Shown one piece after another: positions 60,901-64,000 of a DNA stretch of 64,000 nucleotides. Made by a program: the position numbers and the translations under genes. Numbering within the stretch: position 1 is the stretch's first letter; each line of letters opens with the position of its first letter. Source of the DNA: Leisingera sp. ANG1 (GTDB lineage: Bacteria; Pseudomonadota; Alphaproteobacteria; Rhodobacterales; Rhodobacteraceae). The DNA lies in NCBI RefSeq assembly GCF_000203975.2, contig NZ_AFCF02000006.1, positions 1-64,000 of the forward strand, given 5' to 3'. The notes beneath the pieces were generated by a model. The model did no database searches and was not told where the DNA came from. It worked only from the letters and a program-made list of their open reading frames with translations.

Positions 60901-62133
60901 ATGTCAACGTTGACTGACCCGCCGAACGAAGGCTTTCGGCTGTCTATGCTCATCAACGATACCCGCTACCGGTCACTGACCTTTCAGGTGATCGCGGCTA
61001 TCGTCCTTGCCCTGTGCATCTGGTATCTTGGAAACAACCTGATCCAGAACCTCCGCGCTGCCGGGCTTAACATTTCCTATACCTTCCTTGGCGATCCGGC
61101 CGGTTACGACATCAACCAGCGCCTGGTTGAATACGACAGCCAGTCGAGCCATGCCAAGGCGGCCCTGGTCGGCCTCTTGAACACGCTGCTGGTGGCCTTC
61201 CTGGCCTGTATCACCGCCACCGTGTTCGGCGTTGTTGCCGGGGTTCTGCGACTGTCCAACAACTGGCTCGTCTCCAAGCTGATGGCGGTCTACGTTGAGA
61301 TCTTCCGCAACATTCCGGTGCTGATCTGGATCATCATCATCTTCACCATCATGACGGCGGTGCTGCCTGGCCCGCGGGCGTTCCGCGGCGACAATGCCAC
61401 AGCCAGCATGGTGCTTGACGCTTTTGCCTTCACCAACCGCGGTATCTACGTCCCGATGCCCTGGTTCGAGAACGGCCTGTTTGCCAGCACAGCGATGAAC
61501 TGGCTGCTGGTGCTGGGTGGCTTTGCAGGCTCCTGGATTGCGGCCCATCAGATCAATGTCTGGGCCAACGCCAAGCAGGAAGCCACCGGTGTGCGGCCCA
61601 AGACCACGGCAATGATCCTCGCCGCGTGGCTGGTGCCGTTCCTGGCGCTGATGCTGATCATGGGTCTGACCTGGGAATATCCTGAGCTGAAGGGCTTCAA
61701 CTTCAGCGGCGGCATCAAGGTCGGCGGCCCGCTGATCGCGCTGTGGTTCGCACTGTCGATCTACACCGGTGCCTTCATCGCGGAGAACGTCCGGGCGGGC
61801 ATCCAGGCGGTGTCCAAGGGCCAGACCGAGGCCGCATCCGCGCTGGGCCTGCGTCCGCGCCGGGTGATGAACCTGGTGGTTCTGCCGCAGGCGCTGCGGG
61901 TGATCATCCCGCCGCTGATCTCCAACTTCCTCAACATTACCAAGAACTCCTCGCTGGCGATTGCCGTGGGCTATGCGGATATCACCGCAACTCTGGGCGG
62001 GATCACCCTGAACCAGACCGGCCGCGCCATTGAATGCGTTCTCCTCCTGATGCTGTTCTATCTGACCGCTTCTCTGACCATTTCGATGGTGATGAACGTC
62101 TACAACGCATCTGTTAAGTTGAAGGAGCGCTGA
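60901..62133 (+). CDS. bztB: General L-amino acid ABC transporter, permease BztB
   Basis: A 410-residue membrane protein. A HisM-type permease core is split: a first part with NTLLVAFLACITATVFGVVAGVLRLS and EIFRNIPVLIWI, a long insert of extra membrane segments, then YTGAFIAENVRAGIQAVSKG and EAASALGLRPRRVMNLVVLP (EAA loop). This enlarged form is characteristic of BztB/AapQ. The ATG at 60901 (MSTLTDPPN) is preferred to 60823, which would run through the spacer. It pairs with BztC. Confidence 0.93.
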   Translation: MSTLTDPPNEGFRLSMLINDTRYRSLTFQVIAAIVLALCIWYLGNNLIQNLRAAGLNISYTFLGDPAGYDINQRLVEYDSQSSHAKAALVGLLNTLLVAFLACITATVFGVVAGVLRLSNNWLVSKLMAVYVEIFRNIPVLIWIIIIFTIMTAVLPGPRAFRGDNATASMVLDAFAFTNRGIYVPMPWFENGLFASTAMNWLLVLGGFAGSWIAAHQINVWANAKQEATGVRPKTTAMILAAWLVPFLALMLIMGLTWEYPELKGFNFSGGIKVGGPLIALWFALSIYTGAFIAENVRAGIQAVSKGQTEAASALGLRPRRVMNLVVLPQALRVIIPPLISNFLNITKNSSLAIAVGYADITATLGGITLNQTGRAIECVLLLMLFYLTASLTISMVMNVYNASVKLKER

Positions 62134-62136
62134 GAC

Positions 62137-63435
62137 ATGAGCGATACACACGCACACTCCATCGCCTTTGTCCGCGAAACCGAAATCCCGCCGGCCCCGC
62201 CGCCGGCAGGGGAAACCGGCCCGGTCAAATGGCTGCGCGAGAACCTGTTCTCCAACGCGGTGAACTCCGCCCTGACCATCGCGGCGCTGCTGGTCATCTA
62301 TTTGCTGCTCAGCAAGACCCTGCCGTGGCTGCTGAACGGGGTCTGGACCACCAGCTCTCTGGCGGAATGCCGCGAGGTTCTGCAAGGCAAGACAGGCGCC
62401 TGTTTCTCGGTCCTGACCGAGCGCTGGAACCAGCTTCTGTATGGTTTCAAATACCCCTCCGATCAGTACTGGCGCCCGAACCTGGCCCTTGTGCTGCTGT
62501 TGTTTGCCATTGCGCCGGTGCTGTTCTTTGACCTGCCGCGCAAGCTGCTGGCTTTCACCGCCGTCTACCCCTTCCTGGCCTTCTGGCTGATCTGGGGTGG
62601 CACCATCCTGGCGCCGATTGTTGCGCTGGTGGGCTTTGTAGCAGGCGCCTTTGTATTCCAGACCTACGGTAAGAGCAGCTTTGCGGTCGGCTTCTTCGGA
62701 GCGATTGCCGCAGCCTTTGCTGTCTGGATCATCGGCGGAATGCTGATCCCGGACGGGGCGTCCGACAACGCCATGCTGCAGGCCGTGCCGTCGCGCGATC
62801 TGGGCGGCTTCATGCTGAACCTGATGCTGGGCGTGACCTGTGTGTCGCTGTCGCTGCCCTTGGGCATCGCGCTGGCGCTGGGCCGTCAGTCGGACATGCC
62901 GCTGATCAAGTGGATCTGCGTTGTCTTCATCGAGTTCGTCCGCGGCGTGCCGCTGATCACCCTGCTGTTCGTGGCATCGGTGATGCTGGCCTACTTCTTC
63001 CCGCCGGAAAGCACCGTCGACCTGTTCCTGCGTGTGGTGATCATGATTACCATGTTCTCGGCAGCCTATATCGCCGAGGTGATCCGCGGCGGCTTGGCAG
63101 CCCTGCCGAAGGGACAGTACGAAGCGGCGGACAGCCTTGGCCTGGACTACCCCCAGGCGATGCGTCTGATCATCCTGCCGCAGGCGCTGAAGATCTCCAT
63201 CCCGGGCATCGTGAACGTGGCCGTCGGCCTGTTCAAGGACACCACCCTGGTCTCGGTCATCTCGATGTTCGACCTGGTTGGCATGATCCGCGGCCCGATC
63301 CTCGCCTCCACCGAGTGGAACGGGGTTTACTGGGAGCTTCTGGGCTTTGCTGCGCTTCTGTTCTTCGTCGTCTGCTACGGCATTTCTCAATACTCACAGT
63401 GGCTCGAGCGCCGTCTCGCCACCGACCACCGTTAA
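62137..63435 (+). CDS. bztC: General L-amino acid ABC transporter, permease BztC
   Basis: A 432-residue membrane protein, partner of BztB. FIEFVRGVPLITLLFVASVM, YIAEVIRGGLAALPKGQYEA and ADSLGLDYPQAMRLIILPQA (EAA loop) mark the permease core near the C-terminus; the N-terminal half holds the additional membrane segments typical of BztC/AapM. It begins 3 bases after bztB and is followed by bztD after 12 bases. Confidence 0.94.
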   Translation: MSDTHAHSIAFVRETEIPPAPPPAGETGPVKWLRENLFSNAVNSALTIAALLVIYLLLSKTLPWLLNGVWTTSSLAECREVLQGKTGACFSVLTERWNQLLYGFKYPSDQYWRPNLALVLLLFAIAPVLFFDLPRKLLAFTAVYPFLAFWLIWGGTILAPIVALVGFVAGAFVFQTYGKSSFAVGFFGAIAAAFAVWIIGGMLIPDGASDNAMLQAVPSRDLGGFMLNLMLGVTCVSLSLPLGIALALGRQSDMPLIKWICVVFIEFVRGVPLITLLFVASVMLAYFFPPESTVDLFLRVVIMITMFSAAYIAEVIRGGLAALPKGQYEAADSLGLDYPQAMRLIILPQALKISIPGIVNVAVGLFKDTTLVSVISMFDLVGMIRGPILASTEWNGVYWELLGFAALLFFVVCYGISQYSQWLERRLATDHR

Positions 63436-63447
63436 GGAGTTCAACAT

Positions 63448-64000
63448 ATGTCTGAACTTATGTCCGACCGCGCAATCGACCGCTCCAAAATGCAGGTGAG
63501 CGACGAGGTTGCTATTGAAATCAATGGGATGAACAAGTGGTACGGGTCCTTCCACGTGCTGCGCGACATCAATCTGACCGTCAATCAGGGCGAGCGGATC
63601 GTGATCGCGGGGCCGTCGGGTTCCGGCAAATCCACCCTGATCCGCTGCCTGAACGCGCTGGAAGAGCATCAGCAGGGCAAGATCGTGGTGGATGGCACCG
63701 AGCTGTCCAACGACCTCAAGAACATCGACAAGATCCGGTCCGAGGTCGGGATGGTGTTCCAGCACTTCAACCTGTTCCCGCATCTGACCATCCTGGAGAA
63801 CTGCACCCTGGCGCCGATCTGGGTCCGCAAGACCCCCAAGAAGGAAGCCGAAGAGCGGGCGATGCACTTCCTGGAGAAGGTGAAGATCCCGGAGCAAGCG
63901 CATAAGTACCCGGGCATGCTGTCGGGCGGCCAGCAGCAGCGTGTGGCCATCGCGCGCTCGCTCTGCATGATGCCGCGCATCATGCTGTTCGATGAACCGA
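63448..64000 (+). CDS. bztD: General L-amino acid ABC transporter, ATP-binding protein (cut by window edge)
   Basis: The first 184 residues of an ABC ATPase of the polar-amino-acid group. Visible are MNKWYGSFHVLRDINLTV, Walker A AGPSGSGKSTLIRCLN, Q-loop VFQHFNLFPHLT, signature LSGGQQQRVAIARSL and the start of Walker B IMLFDEP. AAGGAG precedes the ATG. The window ends before the H-loop. It powers BztABC. Confidence 0.95.
   Translation, partial: MSELMSDRAIDRSKMQVSDEVAIEINGMNKWYGSFHVLRDINLTVNQGERIVIAGPSGSGKSTLIRCLNALEEHQQGKIVVDGTELSNDLKNIDKIRSEVGMVFQHFNLFPHLTILENCTLAPIWVRKTPKKEAEERAMHFLEKVKIPEQAHKYPGMLSGGQQQRVAIARSLCMMPRIMLFDEP

Noticed and set aside
60973-63390. 805-codon open frame on the minus strand
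   Set aside because: It lies exactly opposite bztB and bztC, has a His/Gln/Asp-rich composition without domains, and is the usual antisense shadow of GC-rich codon use.

Overview
The window looks like a chromosomal segment of a marine alphaproteobacterium of the Roseobacter group (Rhodobacterales; Leisingera/Phaeobacter/Ruegeria-like). The evidence is high GC, Bzt-type amino-acid transporter genes, an ATP12 homologue, DUF1127 proteins paired with cuckoo-type small RNAs, and a ribosomal cluster of alphaproteobacterial order. The genus call is inference. No rRNA, tRNA, CRISPR array or intact mobile element was seen.

Region 1 (1-18.3 kb) is a catabolic island. It starts with a broken serine-recombinase tail. 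Next come an aminoethylphosphonate-type ABC importer (aepXVW), a Na/Pi-cotransporter-like protein and a GlxA/AraC regulator. A leftward operon (tctCBA plus a dimethylglycine-dehydrogenase-like flavoenzyme) faces a rightward set: choline/ethanolamine-kinase-like protein, TetR regulator, aldehyde dehydrogenase and phospho-lyase-like class III PLP enzyme. A 26-base promoter/operator-like block (20 identical positions) lies upstream of both aepX and the kinase. I therefore propose one regulon that takes up and breaks down a phosphonate or a phosphorylated amino alcohol, releasing phosphate and ammonia.

Region 2 (18.3-28.7 kb) has a LysR regulator, two CDA-fold deaminases flanking a lone BMP-type binding protein, a decayed stretch with an IS3-type remnant, and a second tripartite tricarboxylate transporter (tctCBA). 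Facing that transporter is a three-gene signalling cassette: response regulator, histidine kinase and solute-binding protein.

Region 3 (28.9-49.7 kb) is the ribosomal cluster from rplB to rplQ, cut into four blocks by unrelated genes. Between rplP and rpmC lie a nucleotide cyclase, a hydrolase-like protein, a 2OG-Fe(II)-oxygenase-like protein, a PH-domain protein and an AstE/aspartoacylase-like protein. Between rpmD and rplO lie two lipoproteins, two DUF1127 genes each followed by a CCUCCU-loop sRNA, and an orphan ORF. Between adk and rpsM lies a small secreted protein. Each ribosomal block ends in a clear terminator, and two of the re-starts have near-identical promoter-like sequences.

Region 4 (49.7-64 kb) contains a chemoreceptor with a duplicated CHASE3-like sensor and a CheR-tether-like tail, and a DAHP synthase gene preceded by an aromatic-rich leader peptide and terminator (putative attenuation). 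A long palindromic spacer separates it from a tight run of degP-like protease and rarA. After a hairpin-rich gap come the tightly spaced crcB, rluC-like, HAD phosphatase and ATP12 genes. The window ends in bztABCD, with bztD cut by the edge.
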